Source: a virus. Taken from it: 21,796 nt of DNA. The notes under the pieces were generated by a model. The model saw only the letters and a program-made list of their open reading frames with translations, did not search any database and was not told the DNA's origin. The stretch is from positions 1 through 21,796 of the IMG/VR virus record IMGVR_UViG_3300042936_000009; one strand, written 5' to 3'. Below, piece by piece: positions 14,451-21,394 of this stretch. Positions within the stretch are counted from its first letter, which is position 1. Each line of letters starts with the position of its first letter. A program made the position numbers and the translations under genes.

Positions 14451-14977
14451 GCTGCTATCTCCATAACGGTTATAGTTGAAATCTGCCTTCCAATGCCATC
14501 GGCACGAGTATTTACATAAGCAGTTGTGCCAGAATAGGCTTGTATTTTATATGTAAGTGCGGATGTTGTTGCTGGAGAATCTAAATAGTTTATACTTACA
14601 TTATAAACTTCACTAGAAATACCTAAGTCACCAACATATTGATTTGCAGTAGATGGCTGAGAGCCAAGATTATCTGGCTGCCCTATATTAGTTCCATTCC
14701 TGACTAAGTTAATACGCACATAGTTACTTCCAGTACCGCTACATTGAATTGTTGCAAGAACCAATATTTTGCTTGTAGAAAATTTTGGAGTAATGTTGAC
14801 AGTAACACCAGTATCAATAAAAGATCCTGCGCTAACTGTAGTGGTGTTTGCAAAAGTAGAGCTTTGGACTTGCAATACACTACCAGCACTAGCCTGCAAT
14901 GTCGCATTAGGAAAAGTAATCCCGCTAGTGCTATCAATAGTAATGTTAGAGGTATTGCCTGTTAGATATAAAGCCAT
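14447..14977 (-). CDS. Beta-rich tail-fibre-type protein (176 aa)
   Basis: N-terminal fibre anchor MALYLTGNTSNITIDSTSGI and FPNATLQASAGSVLQV lead into a beta-sandwich-like domain: FANTTTVSAGSFIDTGVTVN, ITPKFSTSKILVLATIQ, YVRINLVRNGTNIG. It ends IGRQISTITVMEIAA. Proteins with 'SVLQV......T......DTG....ITPK..TSKILV....' and 'ITVMEI.A' ends are common phage fibre or head-decoration-like proteins of uncertain function. It overlaps the assembly-chaperone gene by ATGA and is coupled to the upstream C1q-like gene by TAATG. No enzyme motif is seen. Confidence 0.78.
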   Translation of the reverse strand: MALYLTGNTSNITIDSTSGITFPNATLQASAGSVLQVQSSTFANTTTVSAGSFIDTGVTVNITPKFSTSKILVLATIQCSGTGSNYVRINLVRNGTNIGQPDNLGSQPSTANQYVGDLGISSEVYNVSINYLDSPATTSALTYKIQAYSGTTAYVNTRADGIGRQISTITVMEIAA

Positions 14978-15522
14978 TATGCGCCCCTAGCTAAAAAGCC
15001 AGAAAATCTTGTTTGAACAATAGTACCGTTGTATATTGCAGTAGTAGCAGCTATATACGGTGATGCAGTTGCATAATCCGTAGTTCCGTTCATATATAAC
15101 AAAACAGAACCACCCATGCATGATGGAAGGGTACTAAAATTATCCGCAACACGCTGAGCAACACCATTTTTATCAATGTGTAACGCAAATCTTGTGGGTG
15201 CTGTTGATGCTTCGTTAGTACAAACTACTGTAAATAAATAATATCCAGCCACATTTGGTAAAAAAGCATAAGCTGGAATTCCACCGACAGTAGATCCTGT
15301 ATTATTAAAGCAAGAAGCCGTATCAAACACTTCTGTATTATTAACCATTACAGGTTGTGTTCCACTGGTGATGGTTACGTTTGTGCTTGGGTAAGCCAAG
15401 AAAGCTGGGGCAACGCCGCCCATCGGCAAGTTAACGCCGTTGTTCTGAAACTGTAATTGACCACTTAAATCGCTGGTAAGCGTTAAGCCTGTAGAGTTGG
15501 ATGCATTAATAATTGATGGCAT
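14977..15522 (-). CDS. C1q-like virion protein, second copy (181 aa)
   Basis: The start at 15522 (PSIINASNSTGL) overlaps the previous TAA by one base. A start five codons upstream at 15537 would read through a stop-overlap region and is less likely. Residues 1-31 are the short anchor shared with other fibre proteins of the block (GLTLTSDLSGQLQFQNNGV). Residues 38-181 form a C1q/TNF-like jelly roll: VAPAFLAYPS, FDTASCFNNTGST, PAYAFLPNVAGYYLFTV, LHIDKNG, LLYMNGTTDY, and FSGFLARGA at the end. The same landmarks appear in the protein at 16179. Phage C1q-like domains are trimeric and often located at fibre tips, so binding is inferred. Confidence 0.8.
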   Translation of the reverse strand: MPSIINASNSTGLTLTSDLSGQLQFQNNGVNLPMGGVAPAFLAYPSTNVTITSGTQPVMVNNTEVFDTASCFNNTGSTVGGIPAYAFLPNVAGYYLFTVVCTNEASTAPTRFALHIDKNGVAQRVADNFSTLPSCMGGSVLLYMNGTTDYATASPYIAATTAIYNGTIVQTRFSGFLARGA

Positions 15523-15728
15523 TATAGTACCACCCAACGGACGCCAGAAGGCAAGGTTACTGTTACGCCGTTAGCCAAAGCAATCGGGCCTGTTGCGGAG
15601 GCGCTAGTATTCGACGCAAAAGTAATGCTTGTAGAAATAGTCTGGTTGTTTATATACAACGCAGAGGTTTTCTGAGTGCTATTGTCGGGATAAATAATCC
15701 CATTGGTTCCGTCAAGTATCAGCGCCAT
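15522..15728 (-). CDS. Mini-fibre protein: N-terminal anchor plus fibre C-terminal module (68 aa)
   Basis: MALILDGTNGIIYPDNSTQK at residues 1-20 is an anchor of the type found at the start of many phage fibre proteins. Residues 21-68 align without gaps to the last 48 residues of the 636-aa long fibre (20 identical by eye), both ending GP.....NGV..T..SG.RWVV(I/L). The whole shaft seen in the long fibre is missing. The gene has a good start with AAGGAT upstream of 15728 and is coupled on both sides, so it is not obviously a broken gene. It may be a minimal fibre or cap, or the remnant of a longer one. Confidence 0.75.
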   Translation of the reverse strand: MALILDGTNGIIYPDNSTQKTSALYINNQTISTSITFASNTSASATGPIALANGVTVTLPSGVRWVVL

Positions 15729-15737
15729 TTCAAATCC

Positions 15738-16163
15738 TTAAGGCTGTGGTTCTATTAAAACCCAAGATAAAGTAGCTTCATCCCAATAATATGCTTTGCC
15801 GTCATCAGGGTAAGGCACTGGAGCTTCCCAATAGTAAGTAGATGTATTGAGGATCCAACTTGGATAAGGTTGTGGTGCGTAGAATACGCCAACAACACCA
15901 TCAATTACTACTGATGAATCGTATGTATATCCAATACCAGCGTAGTTTGCACGCAATGGTACGCCACCGTCTGGAGTATTTGGCTCTGCAGGGGGAGATG
16001 GTGCGTAATGCACGTTTCCATGAGTGTTGTAGCTGGTCTGAACCCAGTTTGCTGGAGATCCGACAGCGCCCGAATTAATAAAATCTTGGTCAGCCGAGAT
16101 CACATCAGTTACCATAAATTTGGTAGCTAAGCTAGTTGGTTGAATTTTTGCAAAATATGGCAT
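15738..16163 (-). CDS. Conserved phage fibre-accessory protein, YxWDE/SYNTHG type (141 aa)
   Basis: It has AKIQPTSLATKFMVTDVIS, DQDFINSG, WVQTSYNTHGNVHY, PLRANYAGIGYTYD, FYAPQPYPSWILN and PDDGKAYYWDEATLSWV in that order. This string of motifs is well known in proteins of cyanophages and other aquatic phages, usually annotated as hypothetical or virion-associated and often encoded beside fibre genes. The aromatic C-terminal WDE-type repeat suggests carbohydrate or protein binding. A clear AAGGAA Shine-Dalgarno lies before the ATG at 16163, and its stop TAA forms part of the next gene's Shine-Dalgarno (TAAGGAT). The biochemical role is unknown. Confidence 0.78.
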   Translation of the reverse strand: MPYFAKIQPTSLATKFMVTDVISADQDFINSGAVGSPANWVQTSYNTHGNVHYAPSPPAEPNTPDGGVPLRANYAGIGYTYDSSVVIDGVVGVFYAPQPYPSWILNTSTYYWEAPVPYPDDGKAYYWDEATLSWVLIEPQP

Positions 16164-16178
16164 GTTTGTTTCCTTAAA

Positions 16179-16832
16179 TTAAGCGCTTCTTGCTAAAAAG
16201 CCAGTAAAATATGAATAATAAGAACTGACAGTAGTTCCCATTGTTAGGTTTGAATTAACATAAAACTGAATATAATCTCCAGTTCCATTCAAATACACCA
16301 AAGTTGTTCCCAAACAAGCTCCACCGCCAGAAGCGCTATTGGTTAACCAACCACCACTCGCATAAGCACTACCATTTTTATACAATGCACCTTGGGTTGT
16401 TTGGGCTGCCCCATTATTTCCAGCAAAAGCAAAAGTTACTTGATAGTAACCCGGAACATTTGGACAAAAAGCATAAGCTGGTACAGACAAACCATTTAAT
16501 GTGGCTGTGCTTCCTGTGTTGTTAAAACAAGTATTAGTGTCAAAGTTTTTTGCACCTAAAGCAATTAATGCGTTAACTCCAGCAGTTAAAGCAGTATTTG
16601 AATTTGGATATACACTAAAGGCAGGCGCTGCATTTGCACCCTGAATCACTCCTCCAGTTGCTGTTATAGATCCAGTAACTATTACATTACTAGCAAAAGT
16701 AGCAGCTTGTGTATTGCTTAGTGTTAAAGCAACCGTGTTAGCTCCTCCAGTCGTAAAGACTAGATTGCCAGTTGTATCGCCCGTATAAATAAGCGATGTA
16801 GTAGTCGTGTTTCCAGCTTGTATTACGCTCAT
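16179..16832 (-). CDS. C1q-like virion protein, first copy (217 aa)
   Basis: N-terminal anchor SVIQAGNTTTTSLIYTGDTT and LVFTTGGANTVALTLSNTQA (residues 1-45) resembles the anchors of the glycine-rich adhesins. A short collar-like IVTGSITATGG follows. Residues 69-217 are a C1q-like jelly roll: APAFSVYPNSN, NFDTNTCFNNTGST, VPAYAFCPNVPGYYQVTFAF, LYKNGS, TTLVYLNGTGDYIQFYV, YFTGFLARSA. In phages such domains form trimeric heads on fibres. It is coupled to the long fibre by a one-base TAATG overlap. Cysteines at 102, 123 and 173 are mostly not shared with the second copy except the one in CFNNTGST. Confidence 0.82.
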   Translation of the reverse strand: MSVIQAGNTTTTSLIYTGDTTGNLVFTTGGANTVALTLSNTQAATFASNVIVTGSITATGGVIQGANAAPAFSVYPNSNTALTAGVNALIALGAKNFDTNTCFNNTGSTATLNGLSVPAYAFCPNVPGYYQVTFAFAGNNGAAQTTQGALYKNGSAYASGGWLTNSASGGGACLGTTLVYLNGTGDYIQFYVNSNLTMGTTVSSYYSYFTGFLARSA

Positions 16833-18742
16833 TAGATAACCACCCAGCGTTGACCGCTTGCAATAGTAATTGACACACCGTTAGCCTGTGTAACTGGTCC
16901 AACAGAGAAGCCATTTTGTCCAGCAGCTATTGTAGCATTTGAGGTAATGTTAACGTTATTTAAAATGATTGCGCTATTACCTGTGGCTAAAGCGGCGTCA
17001 ATAGTAGACCAAGATAAAGCATTAGCGCCATCAGTTTTAAGGTACTTATTTGCATTACCAGACTGATCTGGCAGGATCGTGTTGGAAGAAACTACTTGAG
17101 CTGCGCTACCGTTAAAGCTTACGCCAGTCGCTGCGCCGTTACCTGTATTGGTAAAGGTCAATAAGCTGACTACCGAACCAGCAGAGATATTCGCTGGAGA
17201 CTGCCAGATAGGAGCAGTAGCATTACCAGTAGACTGCAACAGGTAGGTATTAACGCCAAAGTTTCCATTAAACGCAACCGCATTGGTTGAGTTAATCGTC
17301 ATAGCATCTACGTTGCTAGCATTGGTAACAATACGGACGCCGTTATTAGTAGTAGTACCTAGGACCAATTCACCGTTTACAGAATAGACATAGACAGCAT
17401 TAGGCAGTGCGAGGCTTCCGGGTCCAGCAAAGGTAGATCCATTAATACCAAAGTCACCGTAGTAAGATCCTTTGGTTCCTAAGTCATTGCTAACAATATA
17501 GTCTGCAGAAGCAGCATTACCGCTACTAGTATTCTGTAATATCCATTGTCCGTAGCCGTTTTCTGCGTGAACAAACGAACCAAAGATGCCTGTATCGGAA
17601 TAACCTAAAGTGCCGTCTCTAAATGCACCATAAGCTACGTTTGCGGAAATGTCGGCTGTAGCACTAAAGTACGGCGCTTCAACTGTGTTGTTTGCAAACG
17701 ACAGATTAGACGAAGAAGCAAAGGCGCCTGTGCCGTTACCGTAAGGAATGTAATTAGCGGTTAGGTTGGTAATCCCAGTACCACCAGCTACAACAGGGAG
17801 AGTGCCTGTAGTTAAAGAGCTATTGGATGTAGCATAGACCGCAGCGTTGGCTGTAAAAGTAGTTAAACCTGTACCGCCGTATGCTGTAGCAATTGTGGTT
17901 GCATTCCATGTTGCGTTGGAAATAGTCGTGCCACCAAAGTTGGCAGTTGTTGTACCCCAGTTTACGGTTGCTGGAAGTAGCGCATGTTTGCTCCAAGTAC
18001 CAGTATTTGAACCATTGGCTAACAGTGTAACAACGTCAATGCCACCGCCCGGTATTAAGTCAACCAAGCCAGAAGAGGCATCATAGACGCTTAAATTACC
18101 AGTAGAGTCATTGTTAAATACAAAGGCAGCTCCCGCAGCTAAAGTTGTTGCATTTGGAAGTTGATATGTTTGATCTAAGGTACCAGTTAAACGCTGGTAG
18201 TAAGTAGATGCGGCGGTTAATGTGGTTGTTGTGCCTGCTGATGTGGTTGCAGTAAAGCCGGGCAACCAATTATTAAAATCAATATTTACATTTGCATCAC
18301 GCAACACTACGCTATTAGCGCCAGATGAAGCTGTAACTCCAGTACCGCCGTAAGCAACGCCGATTGTATTAGCGTTCCATGTACCTAAAGTAATATTGCC
18401 TAAAGCAGATACATTACCGCTAGTATCTAAGTAGACGGATTGTTCTGCAGGGTAGGTTACAAAGACCGATTGGGAGCCAGAGTTAAAGTTAGATAGGCTA
18501 CCACCATTGCTAGATGAAATGACGGTGTTACGCACCACAGAGTTATTAGCACTGTAGTATGTACCAATACCAACTTCCCATTCAGCACCGCCAACTGTAG
18601 CGATGGTGTAATAGGTCGTGTTGGAATTGCCAACACCGTTAGCAAAGGTTTGATAGCCAGTAGTGGCACCAAGTAATGTTACTGTACCTGTGCCGGGGCT
18701 ACTCGCCGTCTCTAATACACGGTCCTTAAGCACCAGAGCCAT
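16832..18742 (-). CDS. Long tail fibre protein (636 aa)
   Basis: Residues 1-110 are a widespread phage fibre N-terminal domain: ALVLKDRVLETASSPGTGTV, GYQTF, TYYTIATVGGAEWEVGIGTY, RNTVISSSNGGSL, VFVTYPAEQSVYLD. The shaft contains three related turns, GTWNANTIGVAYGGTGVT (120-137), ATWNATTIATAYGGTGLT (278-294) and TLPVVAGGTGITNLT (314-328), of the kind found in trimeric beta fibres. Residues 345-520 hold a region with VAYGAFRDGT, GNASNVDAMTINS-type text and likely head domains. The last 48 residues, ending SGQRWVVI, recur as the body of the 68-aa mini-fibre. A TAAGGAG sequence formed by the previous stop provides the RBS. As the longest fibre and first of the block, it is the best candidate for the primary fibre. 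Confidence 0.87.
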   Translation of the reverse strand: MALVLKDRVLETASSPGTGTVTLLGATTGYQTFANGVGNSNTTYYTIATVGGAEWEVGIGTYYSANNSVVRNTVISSSNGGSLSNFNSGSQSVFVTYPAEQSVYLDTSGNVSALGNITLGTWNANTIGVAYGGTGVTASSGANSVVLRDANVNIDFNNWLPGFTATTSAGTTTTLTAASTYYQRLTGTLDQTYQLPNATTLAAGAAFVFNNDSTGNLSVYDASSGLVDLIPGGGIDVVTLLANGSNTGTWSKHALLPATVNWGTTTANFGGTTISNATWNATTIATAYGGTGLTTFTANAAVYATSNSSLTTGTLPVVAGGTGITNLTANYIPYGNGTGAFASSSNLSFANNTVEAPYFSATADISANVAYGAFRDGTLGYSDTGIFGSFVHAENGYGQWILQNTSSGNAASADYIVSNDLGTKGSYYGDFGINGSTFAGPGSLALPNAVYVYSVNGELVLGTTTNNGVRIVTNASNVDAMTINSTNAVAFNGNFGVNTYLLQSTGNATAPIWQSPANISAGSVVSLLTFTNTGNGAATGVSFNGSAAQVVSSNTILPDQSGNANKYLKTDGANALSWSTIDAALATGNSAIILNNVNITSNATIAAGQNGFSVGPVTQANGVSITIASGQRWVVI

Positions 18743-18752
18743 TTACGGCTCC

Positions 18753-19346
18753 TTAACCAGCAGCGCTGAGTGTGTAAGTTACGTTTATTGTGTCGCCAGA
18801 AGTTACCGTCTTTGACCCTGCCGTGAACGCACCAATACTAAAGCAAGTACCAGTAGTAGAGTCAATAGTAGAAGAACCGCCAATATTGATAAACGCACCA
18901 TAAACAGTTCCTGAACTTGTCATACTAAATACGACAGCAGCAGAAGTAGTTAACACTGATGGGTTAGCAGAAGTAGCAGAACTAAATACTGGAGTCTTGC
19001 GTGTACCAGAATAGGTAGGAGCGTTAGATCCACCAACTTCATACCAACCAACGTGACTAGCCTGTGTATCTGTGTAAGCAGGAGTAAATGTGTTGCTAGC
19101 GTTAGCACCACCTAAACCCATCACAACAGCACCACCACCTGTGTTAGCGAAGTATGCGTTCAATAAACTTTGACGACCAGTATTAGTAGTCAAGTTCTCA
19201 ATAACGTCGTTCCATTTTTCTGTACCATCAGAACCGATACAAGTAAAAGTGTATACGCCTGCTAAGCCTACAGACTCAACAGAGCCTCCGCCTAGTTCTG
19301 CAGTAGCACCTACAGTATCACCAAATTTTGCGATTTCACTGCTCAT
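18753..19346 (-). CDS. Beta-rich virion protein, function unknown (197 aa)
   Basis: Motifs in order: YTFTCIGSDGTEKWND, IENLTTNTGRQSLLNAYFA, MGLGGANASNTFTPAYTDTQ, SHVGWYEVG, VFSMTSSGTVYGAFINIGG and GDTINVTYTLSAAG. The scheme 'G...LL...F......GL......P...DT...H.GW.E' followed by 'F......GAF.......T.G.L.SIG.F......V..GD...VTYT' is a phage structural family commonly seen downstream of adaptor genes. It is presumed to be virion-attached, but its location in the particle is not known to me. The start at 19346 is preceded by AGGAG, formed together with the previous gene's TAG stop. Confidence 0.75.
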   Translation of the reverse strand: MSSEIAKFGDTVGATAELGGGSVESVGLAGVYTFTCIGSDGTEKWNDVIENLTTNTGRQSLLNAYFANTGGGAVVMGLGGANASNTFTPAYTDTQASHVGWYEVGGSNAPTYSGTRKTPVFSSATSANPSVLTTSAAVVFSMTSSGTVYGAFINIGGSSTIDSTTGTCFSIGAFTAGSKTVTSGDTINVTYTLSAAG

Positions 19347-19355
19347 AAAAAGCTC

Positions 19356-19778
19356 CTAACTTATGCGAATAATAGCGGTGTTTGCAAGGGCCGCTGGAAA
19401 ATAAATGTTAAATGTCTGGTTGTTTGTTGCAACCGTACTACCAAAATTCAATACCGCAACTGACGCATTATTAAAGGAACTATTATAAATCAAAGCTCCC
19501 GCAGCGCTAATTGTAGACGAACTCCACGCAGTATTGGCAAAAGAAATGAATGCCACGTTACCCGTGTTGGTAGGGGTTTGAGTTACAACTAAGGTGTTTC
19601 CACCAGCCGTATAGCCAGTTCCATCGGCTTCTCCTGTAGAGATGTACTCTGTTGTGGAGTTACTAATGCTGGCAGACCCCTGATATAAGGCAATTTTGAA
19701 AGTATTAGCCGAAAAGTTATGCTGCGCATTTAAGAGCTGAACTTTAAAGGAATCGGTCTGACTTTGATAGATAGGCAT
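19356..19778 (-). CDS. Small beta-rich virion protein (140 aa)
   Basis: Contains DSFKVQLLNAQHNFSANTFK followed by IALYQGSA, TTEYISTGEADGTGYTAGG, NVAFISFANTAWSSSTI, AAGALIYNSSFNNASVAVLN and FGSTVATNNQTFNIYFP, ending TAIIRIS. The series 'TFKIALY....A.......Y...GE..G.GYTAGG.....', 'GALIYN......AVAV.+FG', 'F.I.FP....T.IIRI' is a recurring phage structural family placed between the adaptor and fibre genes. It is probably a minor tail or neck protein; evidence is conservation of context. The start overlaps the adaptor's TAA by one base. Confidence 0.76.
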   Translation of the reverse strand: MPIYQSQTDSFKVQLLNAQHNFSANTFKIALYQGSASISNSTTEYISTGEADGTGYTAGGNTLVVTQTPTNTGNVAFISFANTAWSSSTISAAGALIYNSSFNNASVAVLNFGSTVATNNQTFNIYFPAALANTAIIRIS

Positions 19779-20476
19779 TAAAGGACCTTGACTCTGGCTT
19801 GACCATCACGATAAGCATCACCACGCTCAAGACCATCACCGAGGCGCTTGAGTTGAGCCATAGCTTCTGTGTACTTAGAGTTGTACATAGCAATCATGTC
19901 AGCCTCACCCTTCATGTAGGTGTAAGCCTCAACCAATGTTCCATACAATAGAACAGGACTGTAGTTGTCACCAAGCCATGAAGTACCAGAAGTAACAATT
20001 GACTCTGGATAGTAAAAATAATGGAGTTCTACACTGTAATTGGCATCAGGAGTCGGACCCATAATGAAAGCTAGTTCATTTAGGTTGCTGTACTGTGAAC
20101 CAAACAATGCGTAATAACGTGGTAATCCTGTAGCTGTTGGGCTTGGATACGCTTGGCGAATATAGTTAACATCCTTATTTAGCAAGTATTCGTAAGAACC
20201 ATCCGCTTTAATTACCGCCATGGAAAAAGTAGACAGATAATTGTCTGGGCATGATAGGTATGGGTTGCCTGTTGTAGCAGTACCAGTAACGTTCTTTCGC
20301 AAAGAAGGAATCTGCACCGTATTATAAATACGCTCTTCCGCCTGCTCAATGAAGGTGTTAATCTGAGTGGTTACATTAACCGTACTCGTATTACCACCAG
20401 ACAGCTCTACAAACGTATCAGGAAAGATATTCTCTGTATACGTCTGTACTTGCTGAAATAGTTCTGCGTAATTCAT
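19778..20476 (-). CDS. Head-tail adaptor (SU10-adaptor / tail tubular A-like, 232 aa)
   Basis: Landmarks are FIEQAEERIYNTVQIPSLRK near residues 42-61, YLSCPDNYLSTFSMAVI, LLNKDVNYIRQAYP, GLPRYYALFG, FIMGPTPDANYSVELHYFY, and LLYGTLVEAYTYMKGEADM followed by helices. This is the pattern of the phage adaptor family (SU10 adaptor, functionally equivalent to T7 gp11 and P22 gp4), which forms the dodecameric ring under the portal and receives the tail hub. Length is normal. It starts with a one-base overlap on the upstream small gene. It is the main evidence for a short-tailed particle. Confidence 0.85.
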   Translation of the reverse strand: MNYAELFQQVQTYTENIFPDTFVELSGGNTSTVNVTTQINTFIEQAEERIYNTVQIPSLRKNVTGTATTGNPYLSCPDNYLSTFSMAVIKADGSYEYLLNKDVNYIRQAYPSPTATGLPRYYALFGSQYSNLNELAFIMGPTPDANYSVELHYFYYPESIVTSGTSWLGDNYSPVLLYGTLVEAYTYMKGEADMIAMYNSKYTEAMAQLKRLGDGLERGDAYRDGQARVKVL

Positions 20477-20766
20477 TAACCCATTGGTCCTCTAGATTTG
20501 ATGCCTTTAGTTGCAGCACCATAACCACGCATAGTAATTCCATCAGTCTTAACATCGTCACGATCTGGATCACCTAAGCTAACACGAGCTGCTGGCTTTC
20601 CTGGCTTGAAATCACCCGCTACTTGGCGAGTTGGATCAGGCTTACGGCTAACAGATAGCATTGCATCTTTTGCACTCATTGCAGTGCCTTTCATAGTATG
20701 CGGCTGAGCGTAGACATCAGCACTGCCTACCTCTTTACCCATAACTTTTTTAGAAAATTTAGCCAT
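20476..20766 (-). CDS. Small basic conserved phage protein (96 aa)
   Basis: Begins AKFSKKVMGKEVGSADVYAQ and includes PHTMKGTAMSAKDAM, a charged central part (DPDRDDVKTDG) and a conserved C-terminus GITMRGYGAATKGIKSRGPM. The end motif 'GI..RG.GAATKG..SRGPM' is familiar from many short proteins next to portal, adaptor or capsid genes in uncultured phages. It is likely disordered and virion-associated, but the function is unknown. It is packed between the 61-aa gene (2-nt gap) and the adaptor gene (one-base overlap). Confidence 0.78.
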   Translation of the reverse strand: MAKFSKKVMGKEVGSADVYAQPHTMKGTAMSAKDAMLSVSRKPDPTRQVAGDFKPGKPAARVSLGDPDRDDVKTDGITMRGYGAATKGIKSRGPMG

Positions 20767-20768
20767 GA

Positions 20769-20954
20769 TTACCCCTGATTTTTTGCACGAGCTAAGTTAC
20801 GGCCAACAGCTTTCATTGCTGCTCCAGTAACGGTAGATGCACCTTTTTTGCCTTTGCCAGTTTGAATGGCTAAGGTTGGACCTGTATCGCCAAGGTTTTT
20901 ACCTTTGGTTTTACCAGTTTTTGTTACGCCGTCTGCTGCTTTTTTGAATGTCAT
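20769..20954 (-). CDS. Small lysine-rich conserved phage protein (61 aa)
   Basis: Highly basic and low complexity: TFKKAADGVTKTGKTKGKNL, GPTLAIQTGKGKKG, AVGRNLARAKNQG. The 'KKAADG.TK.GKTKGK' start and '.VGRN.ARAKNQG' end are a recurrent small protein of phages with this gene order, often directly before the 96-aa type. Net positive charge would suit nucleic-acid or capsid contact, but that is speculation. An excellent RBS (TAGGAG, made partly from the preceding TAG stop) precedes its ATG at 20954. Confidence 0.8.
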   Translation of the reverse strand: MTFKKAADGVTKTGKTKGKNLGDTGPTLAIQTGKGKKGASTVTGAAMKAVGRNLARAKNQG

Positions 20955-20962
20955 AATGACTC

Positions 20963-21391
20963 CTAAGTTATACTAACCGTTACTGTACCCACTTGTCCCA
21001 ATGCAATCAAGTCATTTTCCGTTAAAACAGTATCAAACAACCTTGCACCACCTACCGGATTCCAGCCCCATTGAAAAATCCTACTACCCATATCTGGATT
21101 TCCTAGACCATCTGGACCAGTTCCACCATTAATATTAATCTGTAAACCATTGGTACCAGACTGCCGATAACTTACATCAGGGCGTGGATCCCGAACCGCC
21201 TGCGGATCGTTCACTGGATACATACCCAATTGTAACTGAGGTTGATCGGGGTTCCAACATGATTGACAAACTTTAATCTTGAACGGCTTGGTCTTTACAA
21301 CTTCTGTTCTAAGATCCGAAAGCTTGTACCTAAAACCACATCGGTCACATTCCGCAATTGCGTACTTACCTGATGCAAATTGATTGGGCAT
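20963..21391 (-). CDS. Zinc-ribbon-containing phage structural-region protein (142 aa)
   Basis: Two CxxC knuckles, C15-C18 (CDRCGF) and C42-C45 (CQSC), 24 residues apart, form a zinc-ribbon-like N-terminal half with YKLSDLRTEV between them. WNPDQPQLQLG, PVNDPQAVRDPRPD and a Gly-rich middle follow. The end (FDTVLTENDLIALGQVGTVT) looks beta-rich. Proteins with 'CDRCGF.Y....L' and 'CW.PD.PQL.LG..PV.DPQA...PRPD' recur in the tail or neck region of aquatic phages. Zinc binding is likely from the spacing; the job in the virion or assembly is unknown. The ATG at 21391 has AAGG seven to eight bases upstream. Confidence 0.78.
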   Translation of the reverse strand: MPNQFASGKYAIAECDRCGFRYKLSDLRTEVVKTKPFKIKVCQSCWNPDQPQLQLGMYPVNDPQAVRDPRPDVSYRQSGTNGLQININGGTGPDGLGNPDMGSRIFQWGWNPVGGARLFDTVLTENDLIALGQVGTVTVSIT

Positions 21392-21394
21392 ATC

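Noticed and set aside
14704-14937. Minus-strand 77-codon frame with a hydrophobic N-terminus
   Set aside because: Out-of-frame shadow of the 176-aa fibre-type gene, without a ribosome site or any recognisable motif.
15523-15537. Start five codons upstream for the second C1q-like protein
   Set aside because: The ATG at 15522 couples to the upstream TAA by one base and begins the conserved anchor (PSIINAS).
6864-18742. Diversity-generating retroelement (template and variable repeats) behind fibre diversity
   Set aside because: No reverse transcriptase and no near-identical short repeat pair differing at adenines was seen; the required genes could be outside the window, but nothing here supports it.
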